64,000 bases of DNA from positions 54,376,903-54,440,902 of the forward strand of contig OW121743.1 in the NCBI GenBank assembly GCA_933228675.1, written 5' to 3'. Each line of letters starts with the position of its first letter. Position 1 is the stretch's first letter. The position numbers and the translations under genes were made by a program. This stretch comes from Stomorhina lunata (taxonomy: Eukaryota > Arthropoda > Insecta > Diptera > Rhiniidae). The notes under the pieces are model-generated. The model saw only the letters and a list, made by a program, of their open reading frames with translations, did not search any database and was not told where the DNA came from. Positions 1 through 12,600 of this stretch are shown piece by piece.

Positions 1-906
1 AGGGAATAAAAAGTATAAAAATTAGTATTATTTTAAACAAATGAATGTTTGTCTGTATGTATGTTCTTTATAGAATAGTAAACTGTGAATTTGATTGTGT
101 TATGCTCTTTAGCGAAGATGTTGCGGATAAGCCGGCGAAGGTTTTAAAGTTGATAAGACTAATTTCCGACAGATGGCGCCACTGAAAATTACTAAAAATT
201 AATTAAATCGTAAACTGTACATTTGATCATGCTATGATCTTTAGCAAAGTTGTAGCGCATGAGCCGACGAAGGCTTTTTAGTTGGTATGAATAATTTTCG
301 ACAGGTGGCGCTACAGAAACTTACTCAAAGTCAATTTAATCGTAATCTGTACACTTAATCATGCTACAATCTTTAGCAAAGTTGTTGCACATGAGCCGAC
401 GAAGGTTTCTTAGTTGGTATGAAGAAATTTCGACAGGTGGCGCTACTGAAATTTACTCAAAGTCAATTTAATCGTATGCTGTACATTTAATCATGCTATA
501 ATCTTCAGCAAAGTTGTTACGGATAAGCCGAAGAAGGTTTATGAATTGGAATAAGCAAAGTCCGACAGGTGGCGCCACAGAAAACTACTCAAAATGAATT
601 AAATTGTAAACTGTGCATTTGATCAGACTGTAATCTTTAGCAAAGTTGTTGCGCATGAGTCGACAGAGGTTTCTGTTGATATGAATAATTTCCAAAAGTA
701 TTCAAAATGAGTAAAACTGTAAACTATGCAAACTATGTGTTGGTCGGACAAAATAAATCAAATAATTCAAAATTAACTGAATATTTCTACAATGTCTTTC
801 CTCTAAATTTATTTTAGCACTTTATAATATAAAATATATAAAAACTTTAAAATTTTCCTCAAAATGCTTATCATAAAGCTCAGAGCAAGGCTCGGTCTAC
901 CAGGTA
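1..906 (+). mobile_element. Interspersed element with 132-bp internal tandem repeats (copy 1, cut by window edge)
   Basis: Four full units and one decayed unit of about 132 bp repeat from about 120 to 730. Each carries 'agcaaagttgttgc', a GGTGGCGC core and 'gtaaactgt'. The right end (about 840-906) has an imperfect hairpin whose better copy at 28798 reads CCGAGC-CTT-GCTCGG. A reverse-complement copy lies at 28785-29632 and a fragment at 33300-33515, so it is dispersed. Internal tandem repeats plus a subterminal hairpin are known from non-autonomous Helentron/DINE-1 elements; that class assignment is inference. No coding capacity seen. Confidence 0.75.
166..576 (+). promoter_or_regulatory. Four CTCF-like motifs at exact 132-bp spacing
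   Basis: Matches lie at 166-180 (CCGACAGATGGCGCC), 298-312, 430-444 and 562-576 (CCGACAGGTGGCGCC). The starts are exactly 132 bp apart. They fit the Drosophila CTCF core AGRTGGCGCY as I recall it. Two also extend into the near-palindrome GGTGGCGCCAC. Motif presence is seen; binding is inference. Confidence 0.5.
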
Positions 907-1005
907 CTTTAACTATAAAGAGACAAGAGAGAATTGCGATGTTGCCAGCATTAAAATGTAAAATTGACTTGACGTATTCATTAGTTAAAGAACTGTTCTT
1001 GGATA

Positions 1006-1374
1006 CTATTTTTTAACAATCGTTTGTTAGCCTTAAAGTATTTGGTAACTAACATGTTCTTTAAGCAATATTTAAGATTTTTTTAACATAAGACCGTAAA
1101 ACATTTTTATAAAATAAAAATCTCAAAATGTTAGGCAACACTGAAGAATATATTTTTATCGGTAACACTGAAATATCTACTAAACATGTTTAATGTTAAT
1201 GGTAACACTAAAAAAAGCTTATAAAATATTTATAATGTTAATAACATTAGCACTCTCTGTAGTACACTCCAGGCCGAGATATAGGCTACATATATACAAG
1301 ACAGTCAAAGGACTTAGTTACCACAAAAAACACGGCAGAAATATTCGTCTCTGTATCGACAACTAGGCCGTCAT
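1006..1374 (+). repeat. About 370-bp dispersed repeat, copy A
   Basis: This segment, from 'ctattttttaacaatcg' to 'ggccgtcatac', is repeated in the same orientation at 3827-4190 with roughly 80% identity by eye and several small indels. No ORF is shared between the copies. The 2.45 kb between the copies holds unrelated elements and no reverse transcriptase, so I do not read them as LTRs. Confidence 0.75.
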
Positions 1375-1539
1375 ACAATAGAAACAGGAAGGAATGTTAA
1401 CCAATTTAGGGGCTTGCTGCTATCCTCCTTTAAATCACTAATAAGGCAATCTCTATACTGGTCAGCCCAGAACACTTGGTCCACTGAATTCATTTGTTCA
1501 ATTTCAAAGCAAACATGCCTCATCTATCTTCTATCTATC

Positions 1540-2120
1540 TTCTATATCTATAAAAAATGTCCGCATCTGTTTGTATGTTGTCTGTTGGGAAGGATCTCCG
1601 AAACTAATGGACCAATTTTGCTCAAATTTTGACAGTGTATGGTGTGGCCGGTGGTTATACTACTACTATAGGCTAATTTTTTTTTTCGAAATCTCAAGTG
1701 GGCGTGACCCCTCCCATATAACCCATATATTGAAAATGACAAATATAGGCGAAAGAGGGGCCCGATTTTTCTGAAATTTTGACAGTATGGTAAGATGTGA
1801 TCGGTTGTTAAAATAGGCTAATTTTTTTTCGAAATCTCAAGTGGGCGTGACCCCTCCCATATAACTCATAGATTAAAAATGACAAATATGGATGATCGAG
1901 CGGCCAGATTTTTCTGAAATTTTGACAGTATGGTAAGGTGTGATCGGTGGTTAAAATAGGCTAATTCTTTTATCGAAATCTCAAGAGGGCGCGACCCCTC
2001 CCATATAACTCATATATTAAAAATGACAAATATGAATGACCGAGCGGCCCGATTTTTCTGAAATTTTGACTGTATGTTAAGGTGTGACCAAAGGATAAAA
2101 TCAGCTAGTTTTATATAAAA
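1540..2120 (+). mobile_element. Short interspersed element with ~143-bp internal repeats
   Basis: The phrase 'cgaaatctcaagtgggcgtg' recurs at 1687, 1830 and 1974 (spacing 143-144 bp), each followed by 'acccctcccatataac' and, about 60 bp on, 'gatttttctgaaattttgac'. The left part begins near 'ctatatctataaaaaatgtcc'. The style resembles fly Helitron-derived non-autonomous elements, but the ends are not sharply defined. No coding capacity. Confidence 0.55.
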
Positions 2121-3046
2121 ATCATTTAAAGTGCTTGGTATCTTTAACTCGCAACATGATCTCAACCCTCGCAGGGCACTACGTTTTTGAGTTACATGCC
2201 AGAAGACTTAACTTTTTCATATTATCATTAACGTGAGGGTAATTAAAAATTTAAATTTTGATTAAATATATCATTATGAGATATTGCTTATTAACAACAT
2301 TTTAAAACAAAATCGAATATTTTTATTGATTTCATATCGAGCCCTTAGATTAAAATTATTGCATACAGCAGAAAAAATATTGATCGTTAGTGAAAAAAAT
2401 CTTAATTTACCAAAAACGGGCAACGTCTTAGTGCATAGCATTTTTGTTCCTACTTTCGATAAACTAATTACATTTTTTCCAAATTGTTTAGAAGTTATTG
2501 TGTGTAAATTTTTTTAGTTTTAATTCAATAACTTTAAAACTACAGGGCGAATTGTAGCACAATGTCCAGATCAGATTATCAAATTGGTAGTTTGAGTTTT
2601 AGTTTCAGAGATATTAAACGGAATGTCGTTTACGATTATTTTATTATATTATAATCCAATAAAGGTAGCAATGCGGTACAAATTGAAACTTGATCTTTAC
2701 CAAAAAAAAAATTTGAACAAGTGATTGGTACTGGGTTAAAGGTTAAAACTGGGTAAAAAGTACCCTTTGGTGTTGTTTCATTTATCTTCTAAACCAATCT
2801 TCAATGAAGATGTATACTATAGAGCCATAGTCGTATTAGTCTCCATGTCTGTTGAGGGTTAACATATATATTTATTTTTATATAAAACAATAAAAAAAAG
2901 TTATAATTTTTATATTTTTACTCAAAATTCGCCACTAAATTCATTCTTCTTCTGTTATCCTGTTATCCTCACTAAATTCATAACATTCCATAATTTTTGA
3001 AAAATCGAAATTTTGAATTTGACCCCGATGAAAAAATGGTTTAGCA
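2121..3046. other. Intergenic AT-rich sequence, no gene recognised
   Basis: Only short open frames (the longest is 77 codons, with no recognisable motif). GGTACT/AGTACC-type words around 2730-2775 resemble those at 29660-29960. Nothing else stands out. Confidence 0.6.
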
Positions 3047-3826
3047 TACGAGGGCGGTTCGGAAACTCCTTAGCCTAGCACAAAAAACGTGGTACAAACA
3101 GAAAAAAGTTAATTATTTTGGAAACTTCCATCTCTGCTATAAACACATGTTAAATTTTGTTTCGATCTGGTAACTCCTTCATATAGAAACAGTTGTTCAC
3201 AAAAGACGCATCCGCTATTTTTTTACAATGGAAAAATTAGAAATAAGTGGTGTCATTAAATATTTACATAAAAAAGGTTTATCGGGACAAGAAATTCATA
3301 ATGATATGATGAATGTGTTAGGTGAAAGTGCTCCTTCATATGCAACAGTAAAAAATTGGGTTGCTGAATTTAAACGTGGTCGTACAAGCATTGAAGATGA
3401 ACCACGTAGTGGACGTTCAAAAACAGCAACAACTACATAAATTGTAGCCAAAGTGCATGATATGGTATTAAATGATAGACGAGTAAAAGTGCGTGAAATA
3501 GGTAATATCAAGGGCATCTCAAATAATCGAGTCCATTTCATTTTGCATGAAAAAGCTTTGCTAACAGTCGACCAAAAACGCATAAGAATAAACATTTCTC
3601 AAGCTTGTTTGGATCGTTTTAAGCGAAATAAAATGGATTTAAAGCGTCGTTTTATAACTGTTGATGAGACATGTATCCACCACTATACTCCAGAGACGAA
3701 GGAACAATCCAAACAATGGACTGAAGCTGGAGGAAGTGCCCCAAAGAAGACAAAAGCAATTCAATACGTGTTGGTTGTTTTTGAACAGTACGATGTACGT
3801 TTGATGTGTGTACTTTCTGAACCTTG
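3047..3826 (+). pseudogene. Broken mariner transposase (5' two-thirds)
   Basis: The frame from 3228 begins MEKLEISGVIKYLHKKG and reads through a mariner-type helix-turn-helix N-terminus (Y-A-T-V-K-N-W, E-P-R-S-G-R-S) to a TAA at 3438-3440. It resumes at about 3441-3780 with the family blocks ISQACLDRFKRN, RRFITVDETCIHHYTPETKE and QSKQWTEAGGSAPKK. Catalytic-domain hallmarks are visible: VDET contains the first Asp, and the usual Trp after T is Cys here. About a dozen residues are missing between 'ILHEK' and 'DQKRIR'. A TA followed by 'cgagggcggttcgg' at 3047 is a plausible 5' inverted repeat. From 3827 the sequence becomes the 370-bp dispersed repeat, so the second and third catalytic residues and the 3' end are absent. 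Clearly inactive. Confidence 0.9.
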
Positions 3827-4190
3827 CTATTTTTTAACAATCGTTTGTTAGCCTTAAAGTATTTGGTAACTGAAATGTTCTTTAAGCAATATTTTAGATT
3901 TTCTTTTGCATAAGACCGTAAAACATTTTTATAAAATAAATCTCAAAATGTTGGGCAACATTGAAGACTATGTTTTTATCGGTAACACTGAAACTACTAC
4001 TAAACATTTTTAATGAATATGGTAACACTAAAAACAGTTCATATAATATTTGTATTGATGGTAGTACTAATATCTCTGTAGTAATCTTCATGCCGAGATA
4101 TCGGCCATATACAAGACAGTCAAGTGGCTTTGATACCACAGAATATACGACAGAGATATTCGTTTCTGTATTGACAGTCAGATCGCCATA
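3827..4190 (+). repeat. About 370-bp dispersed repeat, copy B, truncating the mariner
   Basis: Same-orientation relative of 1006-1374. Its left edge is the point where the mariner coding sequence stops matching its family, so this repeat, or a rearrangement using it, removed the mariner 3' part. Confidence 0.75.
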
Positions 4191-4487
4191 AAATGCCTTT
4201 CAAACTTTCATGAGTTATCTTTTTTCACACTCGAATAAAGTACATCTTTCAATGAGTGAGAAATTTTTCAATGAGAGAGACATTTTTCAATGAGTGAAAC
4301 ATTGATACATAAATCAGGGGCTGGCAAACGTGGCACAAATGACCTCTAAAAATTAAATCATTTCGGATAGACAAAAATAGAAATTAAAAAAAAATTCTTT
4401 AATTTTTGGGGTCATTTTAGTCCCTGTTGGTCACGAAAGGGTTAATATTTATAGTTTATGCGATCTTTGTTAATAACTCAATAGTTG
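4191..4487. other. Intergenic, small direct repeats
   Basis: Three copies of a 'tttttcaatgag'-type word at 4250-4300. The block at 4410-4440 ('cattttagtccctgttggtcacgaaaggg') has an inverted relative at 33255-33290. No gene. Confidence 0.5.
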
Positions 4488-5277
4488 TACCCTTCACCAC
4501 CATAGGTGGAAAGGGTATTATAAGTTTGTGCTGATGTATGTAACGCATGGAAATATTTGTCTTAGACCCACCTTTTAGTATACCAATTGGCTTAGAATCA
4601 CTTTCTGAGTCGATTTAGCGATGTCCGTCCGTCCGTCCGTCTGGCTGGACCCCCATGTAAACCTTGTAATCAAACTACAGGTCGCAATTCTTAAGATAAT
4701 TTGATGAAATTTGGCACAGATCATTTTTTTGATAATAGGACCATGGCTATTGAAATTCCTCAAAATCGGTCTATTATTAATGGTACCTCCCATAGGTCCC
4801 ACTTCCCGGAATTGATATATTGGCCACAAATATCAATATTTTTTCATGAAATTTAAGACAACTACTGCTTATGTAAACTTAAATAACTGTACCAAAGTTT
4901 TTTGAAATCGGTTCACATTTGACCATAGCTCCCATACAAACTCTTTTCTCAAAATGCACTTATGGAGACAAAATTCACTAAAACGCTCGTAAATCCAAGG
5001 ATAATGAGAATTTTAAGTTTTTTTTAAGTTTTTTTGTAACATCGGTAATCAATTTGCTAAGTTCGAGATAATCGGTCCATATTTGACCCTAGCTCTCATA
5101 GAAGTCCAAATGGCGGAAACAGCTTAAATGTATAAGTTTTGAGAATATGTTTGTATGCAGGCAAAATTTAGCAAATATTTGTCTTTATACAGGAAAAAGA
5201 ACACCTTTGCCCTTTGTGGTGACGGGTATCGTATGGTCGGGCTTGACCGACTGTAGCACTTTCTTACTTGTTTTTAT
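4488..5277 (+). mobile_element. Non-autonomous TIR element (TACCCTTCACCAC ends)
   Basis: Starts with TACCCTTCACCAC (4488-4500); the inverted end GTGGTGACGGGTA lies at 5216-5228, followed by a conserved-looking tail ending 'cttacttgtttt'. The interior has a GTCC(GTCC) microsatellite (about 4623-4640) and 'catttgaccatagctcccatac', phrases also present in inverse orientation in the 31-33 kb element. No ORF. Confidence 0.65.
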
Positions 5278-6030
5278 ATGCGAATTTGTATTTGACGGAC
5301 CCTAAAACTGCATAAAAAAAGGTTTTATTGAAATTTCTAATAAAAAATTAATATCACACCCTTTTTCACATGTTAAACTGTCATCATTTTGCCATTTCGA
5401 CCACTACTGAATTAATGTTCGTTCGTCTAACGATTTGTCTCTATTGTTTGGCTCTCTAATATTTGTTTTCTTTCACTTAAATCAAAGCAAAAAAAAAAAA
5501 ATCCAAAATCCCAAAGAAGCCCAAAGACAAACAAATACATCAGATATCATTTCGTGATCATGTCACTGCCTTCAAATTTAACATTAAACGCCTTTAAAAA
5601 GTCTTTTTTTAACTGGAAAATTAGCACAAGGCGTGGGAGACTCTACACTTTTTTCTTTAGTTTTATAAATATTTTTTTTTCTTTTTGCACTTTTAACAGT
5701 CCGTGGAGTAGAGTTGGAGTAATGTTGGTGTTTCGATTGTGTTCTTTTTTTAAGGCAGAATTAATTTTATCTAGTCTTCAAACAGCAGCTGCTGTATAAA
5801 TTGTTGGGTTGTCTATTTTGTATGAGATATTTTTTTTTTTTTTTGTGTATTATTAAAACGATACATTATATTTTTTGTCAAAGTTTCTTTTTGGTTTTAT
5901 TTGTCCAAAGTTTTGTGTTATAAAATGTTGACTTTTACCAAATTATTAAAAATTAATCGAAGAAGAGGTGGTTCATGTTTGGGAATTAAAGGGGCCAATA
6001 TAGGAAAAATTAGGTTGCTTTTGGTGAAAG
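5278..6030. other. Intergenic sequence
   Basis: AT-rich with T-runs. The 81-codon open frame at 5554-5799 (+) is Phe/Ser-rich with no recognised motif and is probably chance. Nothing else supported. Confidence 0.5.
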
Positions 6031-8385
6031 TTTTCTGTAGCAAATTTTTGTTAAAAAAAATCTATTGAAAATTTTTCGTTATAAAAATTTTTCTATAGAA
6101 AATTTTTCGTTATAAAAATTTTTCTATAGAAAACTTTTTGTTAAAAAAAATCTATTGAAAATTTTTCGTTATAAAAATTTTTCTATAGAAAACTTTTCGT
6201 TATAAAAATTTTTCTATAGAAAATTTTTCGTTATAAAAATTTTTCTATAGAAAATTTTTCGTTATAAAAATTTTTCTATAGAAAATGGTTCGTTATAAAA
6301 TTTTTTTTATAGAAAATTTTTGTAATAACATTTTTTTTTTATACAAAATTTTTCGTTCTATACTTTTTCTGTAGAAAATGTTTCGGTATAAAAATTATTC
6401 TATAGCATAAATATTTCGTTATAGAAAATTTTACGTCTTAAAATTTTGGAACAAAATTTTTTTTTGTTGTTAAAAATTTTTTTTTGTTATAAAAATTTTT
6501 ATATATGAAATTTTCCGTTACAAAAAATTTTCTATAGAAATCTTTCGTTATATGAAGTTATGGAAAATTTTATGTCATAACAATTTTTTCATAGAAATTT
6601 TTTTGTTTTAAAAATATTTCTATAGAAAATTTTTCGTTATAAAAATTTTTGTATAGCAAATTTTTCGTTACAAAATTTTTTGTATAGAAAATTTTTTATT
6701 AAAAATATTTTTCTATAGAAAATTTATCGTTATAAAAATGTTTCTATAGAAAATAATTCAATATAAAAATTTCTCGTTAAAAAAAAATTTCTATACAAAA
6801 TTTTTCTATAGAAAATTTTTCGGTTATAAAAATTTTTCTACAGAAAATTTTCCGGTTTTAAAAATGTTTCTGTAAAAAATTTTTCGGTTGTAAGAAATTT
6901 TTTATAAAAAATTTTACGCTTATAACAAATTTTTTATTGAAAATTTTTCGTTTTAAAAATTTTTCTATAGAAAATTTTTCGGTTGTAAGAAATTTTTTAT
7001 TCAAAATTTTTCGTTATAAAAATTTTTCTATAGAAAATTTTTCGGTTGTAAGAAATTTTTTATAGAAGATTTTACGGTTATAACAAATTCTTTATTCAAA
7101 ATTTTTCGTTTTAAAAATGTTTCTATAGAAAATTTTTCGTTAAACATTTTTCTGTAGAAAATTTTTCGTTATAAAAATTTTTCTATAGAAAATTTTTCGT
7201 TATAAAAATTTCTCTATAGAAAATTTTTCGTTATAAAAATTTCTCTATAGAAAATTTTTCGTTATAAAAATTTCTCTATAGAAAATTTTTCGTTACAAAA
7301 ATTTTTCTATAGAAAATTTTTCGTTATAAAAATTTTTCTATAGAAAATTTTTCTATATAAACATTTTTTCATTGAAAATTTTTCGTTATAAAAATTTTTC
7401 TATGGAAAATTTTTCGTAATCAAATTTTTTCGATAGATAATTTTTCGTTATAAAAATTTTTCGATAGAAGATTTTTCGTTAGAAAAATTTTTCTCTAGAA
7501 AATTTTTCGTTATAAAAATTTTTCTATAGAAAATTTTTCGTTATAAAAATTTTTCTATAGAAAATTTTTCGTTATAAAAATTTTTCTATAAAAAATTTTT
7601 CGTTATAAAAATTTTTCTATAGAAAATTTTTCTATAAAAAATTTTTCGTTATAAAAATTTCTCTATAGAAAATTTTTCGATATAAAATTTTTTCTATAGA
7701 AAATGTTTCGTTATAAAAATTTTTCTATAAAAAATGTTACGTTATACAATTTTTTTTAGTAAACTTTTCATTATAAAAATTTTTCTGTAGAAAATTTTTC
7801 GTTATAAAAATTTTTCTATTACAAATTTTCATTATAAAAATTTGTCTATAGATAAAATTTGTATAGAAGATTTTTGGTTTAAAAATTTTCCTATAGAAAA
7901 TGTTTCGTTATAAAAATTTTTCTATAGAAAATGTTTCGTTATAAAAATTTTTCTATAGAAAATGTTTCGTTATAAAAATTTTTCTATAGAAAATGATCGT
8001 TATAACAAAGTTTCTTTAGAAAATTTTACTTTGGAAAAATTTTTCTATAGAAAGTTTTTCGTTACAAGAATTTATTATTTTAGAGGAAATTTTTTTATAG
8101 AAAAATTTTTATAACAAAAAATTTTTTCTATCGAAATTTTTCGTTAAAAAAATTTTTCTGCATAAAATTTTGGGTTTTAAAAATTTTTCGATACAAATTT
8201 TTTTCTTATAAAAATTTTGCTTAAAAAAATTTTCTTTTTAAAAATTGTTCTTTACTAATTTTTTCGTTAAAACAAAAAATTTTCCATAGAAAAATTTTTA
8301 TATCAAAAATTTTTTATAGAAAAATTTTTGTTATAAAAGTTTTTCTAAGGAAAATTTTTTGTTTTAAAAATTTTTCTATACAAAA
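6031..8385 (+). repeat. Minisatellite array 1, ~31-bp unit, 'cgttataaaaatttttctata' type
   Basis: About 75 units. The unit centres on the palindrome TTTTCTATAGAAAA followed by 'tttttcgttataaaaa'. Units vary considerably (substitutions, indels), so the array is old. The asymmetric 'cgttat' gives it a strand polarity opposite to the array at 9601-13975. Confidence 0.95.
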
Positions 8386-9600
8386 TTATATAGTCTGGCA
8401 AGATCAGCCAATATTGGTTCTAAAAGGGTTAAAGTAATGTGCTATTAAAGTTAATTGCTTAAATCATAATGACTATGATTAAAAGTCAATACTCTTGAGT
8501 GCATATCTGCAAAATCATCCTTGACAATAAACAATTCATAACAATTTAAATTTTAATTAAAAAAATTATATTATTCAGCATAACTAATATCAGAAATAAC
8601 AATTCAGTCTAAATAGATTGTAATTGAAGACTCACGAAAGATTGGAACAAAAAAATGAATCATAAATCAAAATTTATTCAAAACTATAAGACAATTTTAT
8701 TCAAAAGTTAATCATTAGATCATTAATGAAAATATACATAATAGAAGCGTTAAAAATTTAACAGACTCTGGCGAACAAGATTTCTGTCGTAACGTCAAGA
8801 AAATGCTTTAAATGTAACAAGTACAAATGTTTTTTAAAAGTTTAAGTTTAAAATGCTACCGCCGCTGCCCTTTGTTACGCTTTCAATTTATTAAATGCAA
8901 ATTTTAAAATAACGAAAATTTTTTGGAAAAAAATTAATGCCACAAAATTGTTTTTTTACAGTTTCGAAAAACAACACTTGTCTAAAAATGCGTTGTAGAA
9001 ACGTGTTTTTTAAGATTTTTTGCTCTAACATCTTAACCCTTTTATGACCATCATTGCCCACAAACATTATACAAATATTAATTCCATCGATAAACATTGA
9101 TCCTAGTTCTTATATTAGAATTTGTTCACATTTCATATTTGAAAATTCGAAAGTTCAAGGCACTAATAAACAAAATTGTGAAATTGGTCCCAAACGGGTT
9201 AAAACTCTAATATAGTTCTTATTTTTTTTCCTCCACAGTTTTTGTGTAAAAGACCATGTTGACATTAAACCAGCTGAAATCTTGCAAATAAAAAGGCAAA
9301 AAATAAAATAATTTCTGAAGCTTATGAAGGAGAGACCTTCTGAGGTAGCGCTCACTTAACTACAAGCGTTGAAAAATTCATGTGGCAAATTTTACAATTT
9401 TTTTGTGTCTTTTTCAAATTTGAAGAACATGAAATTAAAATCTTAAAATGTAACGAATTTAAATATGAAAAGTGCATGGAAAATAAAATCTATTACATTT
9501 TAAACATGATAGGAAAATCTTTTGTACAGGAAACATACACTGACGTCGAGACGGACATCTATCTCAAGGTATCAGAAATGTCCAACCCCAAATTTCTTTC
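8386..9600. other. Spacer between two oppositely oriented arrays
   Basis: Non-repetitive, AT-rich. Open frames up to 89 codons carry no recognisable motif. It forms the loop of a giant inverted repeat made by the arrays on each side. Confidence 0.6.
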
Positions 9601-12600
9601 AAAGAAAAATGTTTCTAACGAAAATTTTTGTATAGAAAAATGTTTATAACAAAAATATCTCTAGAGATAAATCGTTGAAACGGAAAATTGTTTCTATAGA
9701 AAAACTTTTATAAACAAAAATTTCTATACAAAAATTTTTGTAACCAAAAATTTTTCAATGGAAACATTTTTACAACGAAAAATTTCCTATAGAAAAATTT
9801 TTATAACAAAAAAATTTTAAGAAAAATTTGCTACAGAAAAATTTTTATAACGGAAAATTTTCTATAGAAAAATTTTTATAACGGAAAATTTTCTATAGAA
9901 AACTTTTTTTAACGGAAAATTTTCTGTAGAAAAAAATTTATTAACGAAACATTTTTTTACCGAAAAATTTGCTATAGAAAAATCTTTTTAACGAAAAATT
10001 TTCTATAGAAAAATGTTTATACCGAAAAATTTTCTATTAAAAAATTTTTTTAACGAAAAATTTTTTATAGAAAAATTTTTTTTAGCGAAAATTTTTTTAT
10101 GGAAAATTTTTTTTAACGTAAAATTTTCTATAGAAAAATTTTATATTGAAAAATTTTTTCACGAAAAATTTTTTACAGAAAAATTTTCAATAGAAAAATT
10201 TTTTTAACGAAAAATTTTCTATAGAAAAATTTCTTAAACGAAAAATTTTCTATAGAAAATTTTTTTTAACGAAAAATTTTTTTAACGAAAAATTTTCTAT
10301 AGAAAAATTTTTTTAACGAAAAATTTTCTATAGAAAAATGTTTATAACGAAAAATTTGCTATTAAAAAATGTTTATAACGAAAAATTTTCTATTGAAAGA
10401 TAGAAATTTTTCTTTAACGAAAAATTTTGTATAGAAAAATTTTTTTAACGAAAAATTTTTTTAAACGAAAAATTTTTTATAGAAACATTTTTGTAACGAA
10501 TTCTATAGAAAATTTTTTTTACGAAAAATTTTTTTTAACGAAAAATTTTTTAAACGAAAAATTTTCTATAGAAAAAATTTTTTAACGAAAAATTTTCTAT
10601 AGAAAAATGTTTATAACGAAAAATTTTCTATTGAAAAATGTTTATAACGAAAAATTTTCTATTGAAACATTTTTTTAACGAAAAATTTTTTAAACGAAAA
10701 ATTTTTAATAGAAAAATTTTTTTAACGAAAAATTTTCTATAGAAAAATTTTTTAACGAAAAATTTTCTATAGAAAATTTTTTTAACGAAAAATTTTCTAT
10801 AGAAAATTTTTTTTAACGAAAAATTTTCTATAGAAAATTTTTTTTAACGAAAAATTTTCTATAGAAAATTTTTTTTAACGAAAAATTTTCTATAAAAAAT
10901 TTGTTTTAACGAAAAATTTTCTATAGAAAATTTGTTTTAACGAAAAATTTTCTATAGAAAATTTGTTTTAACGAAAAATTTTCTATAGAAAATTTGTTTT
11001 AACGAAAAATTTTCTATAGAAAATTTGTTTTAACGAAAAATTTTCTATAGAAAATTTGTTTTAACGAAAAATTTTCTATAGAAAATTTGTTTTAACGAAA
11101 AATTTTCTATAGAAAATTTGTTTTAACGAAAAATTTTCTATAGAAAATTTGTTTTAACGAAAAATTTTCTATAGAAAATTTGTTTTAACGAAAAATTTTC
11201 TATAGAAAATTTGTTTTAACGAAAAATTTTCTATAGAAAATTTTTTTTTAACGAAAAATTTTCTATAGAAAATTTTTTTTAACGAAAAATTTTCTATAGA
11301 AATTTTTTTTTAACGAAAAATTTTCTATAGAAAAATTTGTATAACCAAAAAATTTCTTTAGAAAAATTCCTATAACGAAAAAATTTCTTTAGAAGAATTT
11401 CCATAACGAAAATTTTTCTTTAGAAAAATTTCTATAACGAAATTTTATAACGAAAAATTTTCTATAGAAAATTTTTTATAACGAAAAATTTTCTATAGAA
11501 AATTTTTTATAACGAAAAATTTTCTATAGAAAAATTTCTTAAACGAAAAATTTTCTATAGAAAATTTTTTTTAACGAAAAATTTTTTTAACGAAAAATTT
11601 TCTATAGAAAAATTTTTTTAACGAAAAATTTTCTATAGAAAAATGTTTATAACGAAAAATTTGCTATTAAAAAATGTTTATAACGAAAAATTTTCTATTG
11701 AAAGATAGAAATTTTTCTTTAACGAAAAATTTTGTATAGAAAAATTTTTTTAACGAAAAATTTTTTTAAACGAAAAATTTTTTATAGAAACATTTTTGTA
11801 ACGAATTCTATAGAAAATTTTTTTTAACGAAAAATTTTTTTTAACGAAAAATTTTTTAAACGAAAAATTTTCTATAGAAAAAATTTTTTAACGAAAAATT
11901 TTCTATAGAAAAATGTTTATAACGAAAAATTTTCTATTGAAAAATGTTTATAACGAAAAATTTTCTATTGAAACATTTTTTTAACGAAAAATTTTTTAAA
12001 CGAAAAATTTTTAATAGAAAAATTTTTTTAACGAAAAATTTTCTATAGAAAAATTTTTTAACGAAAAATTTTCTATAGAAAATTTTTTTAACGAAAAATT
12101 TTCTATAGAAAATTTTTTTTAACGAAAAATTTTCTATAGAAAATTTTTTTTAACGAAAAATTTTCTATAAAAAATTTGTTTTAACGAAAAATTTTCTATA
12201 GAAAATTTGTTTTAACGAAAAATTTTCTATAGAAAATTTGTTTTAACGAAAAATTTTCTATAGAAAATTTGTTTTAACGAAAAATTTTCTATAGAAAATT
12301 TGTTTTAACGAAAAATTTTCTATAGAAAATTTGTTTTAACGAAAAATTTTCTATAGAAAATTTGTTTTAACGAAAAATTTTCTATAGAAAATTTGTTTTA
12401 ACGAAAAATTTTCTATAGAAAATTTGTTTTAACGAAAAATTTTCTATAGAAAATTTGTTTTAACGAAAAATTTTCTATAGAAAATTTGTTTTAACGAAAA
12501 ATTTTCTATAGAAAATTTTTTTTTAACGAAAAATTTTCTATAGAAAATTTTTTTTAACGAAAAATTTTCTATAGAAATTTTTTTTTAACGAAAAATTTTC

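Noticed and set aside
1006..4190. Direct repeats read as LTRs of a retrotransposon
   Set aside because: No TG...CA ends, primer-binding site or reverse transcriptase between them; the interior holds a mariner and an unrelated repeat.
5554..5799. 81-codon ORF (Phe/Ser-rich)
   Set aside because: Chance frame through T-runs, no recognised motif.
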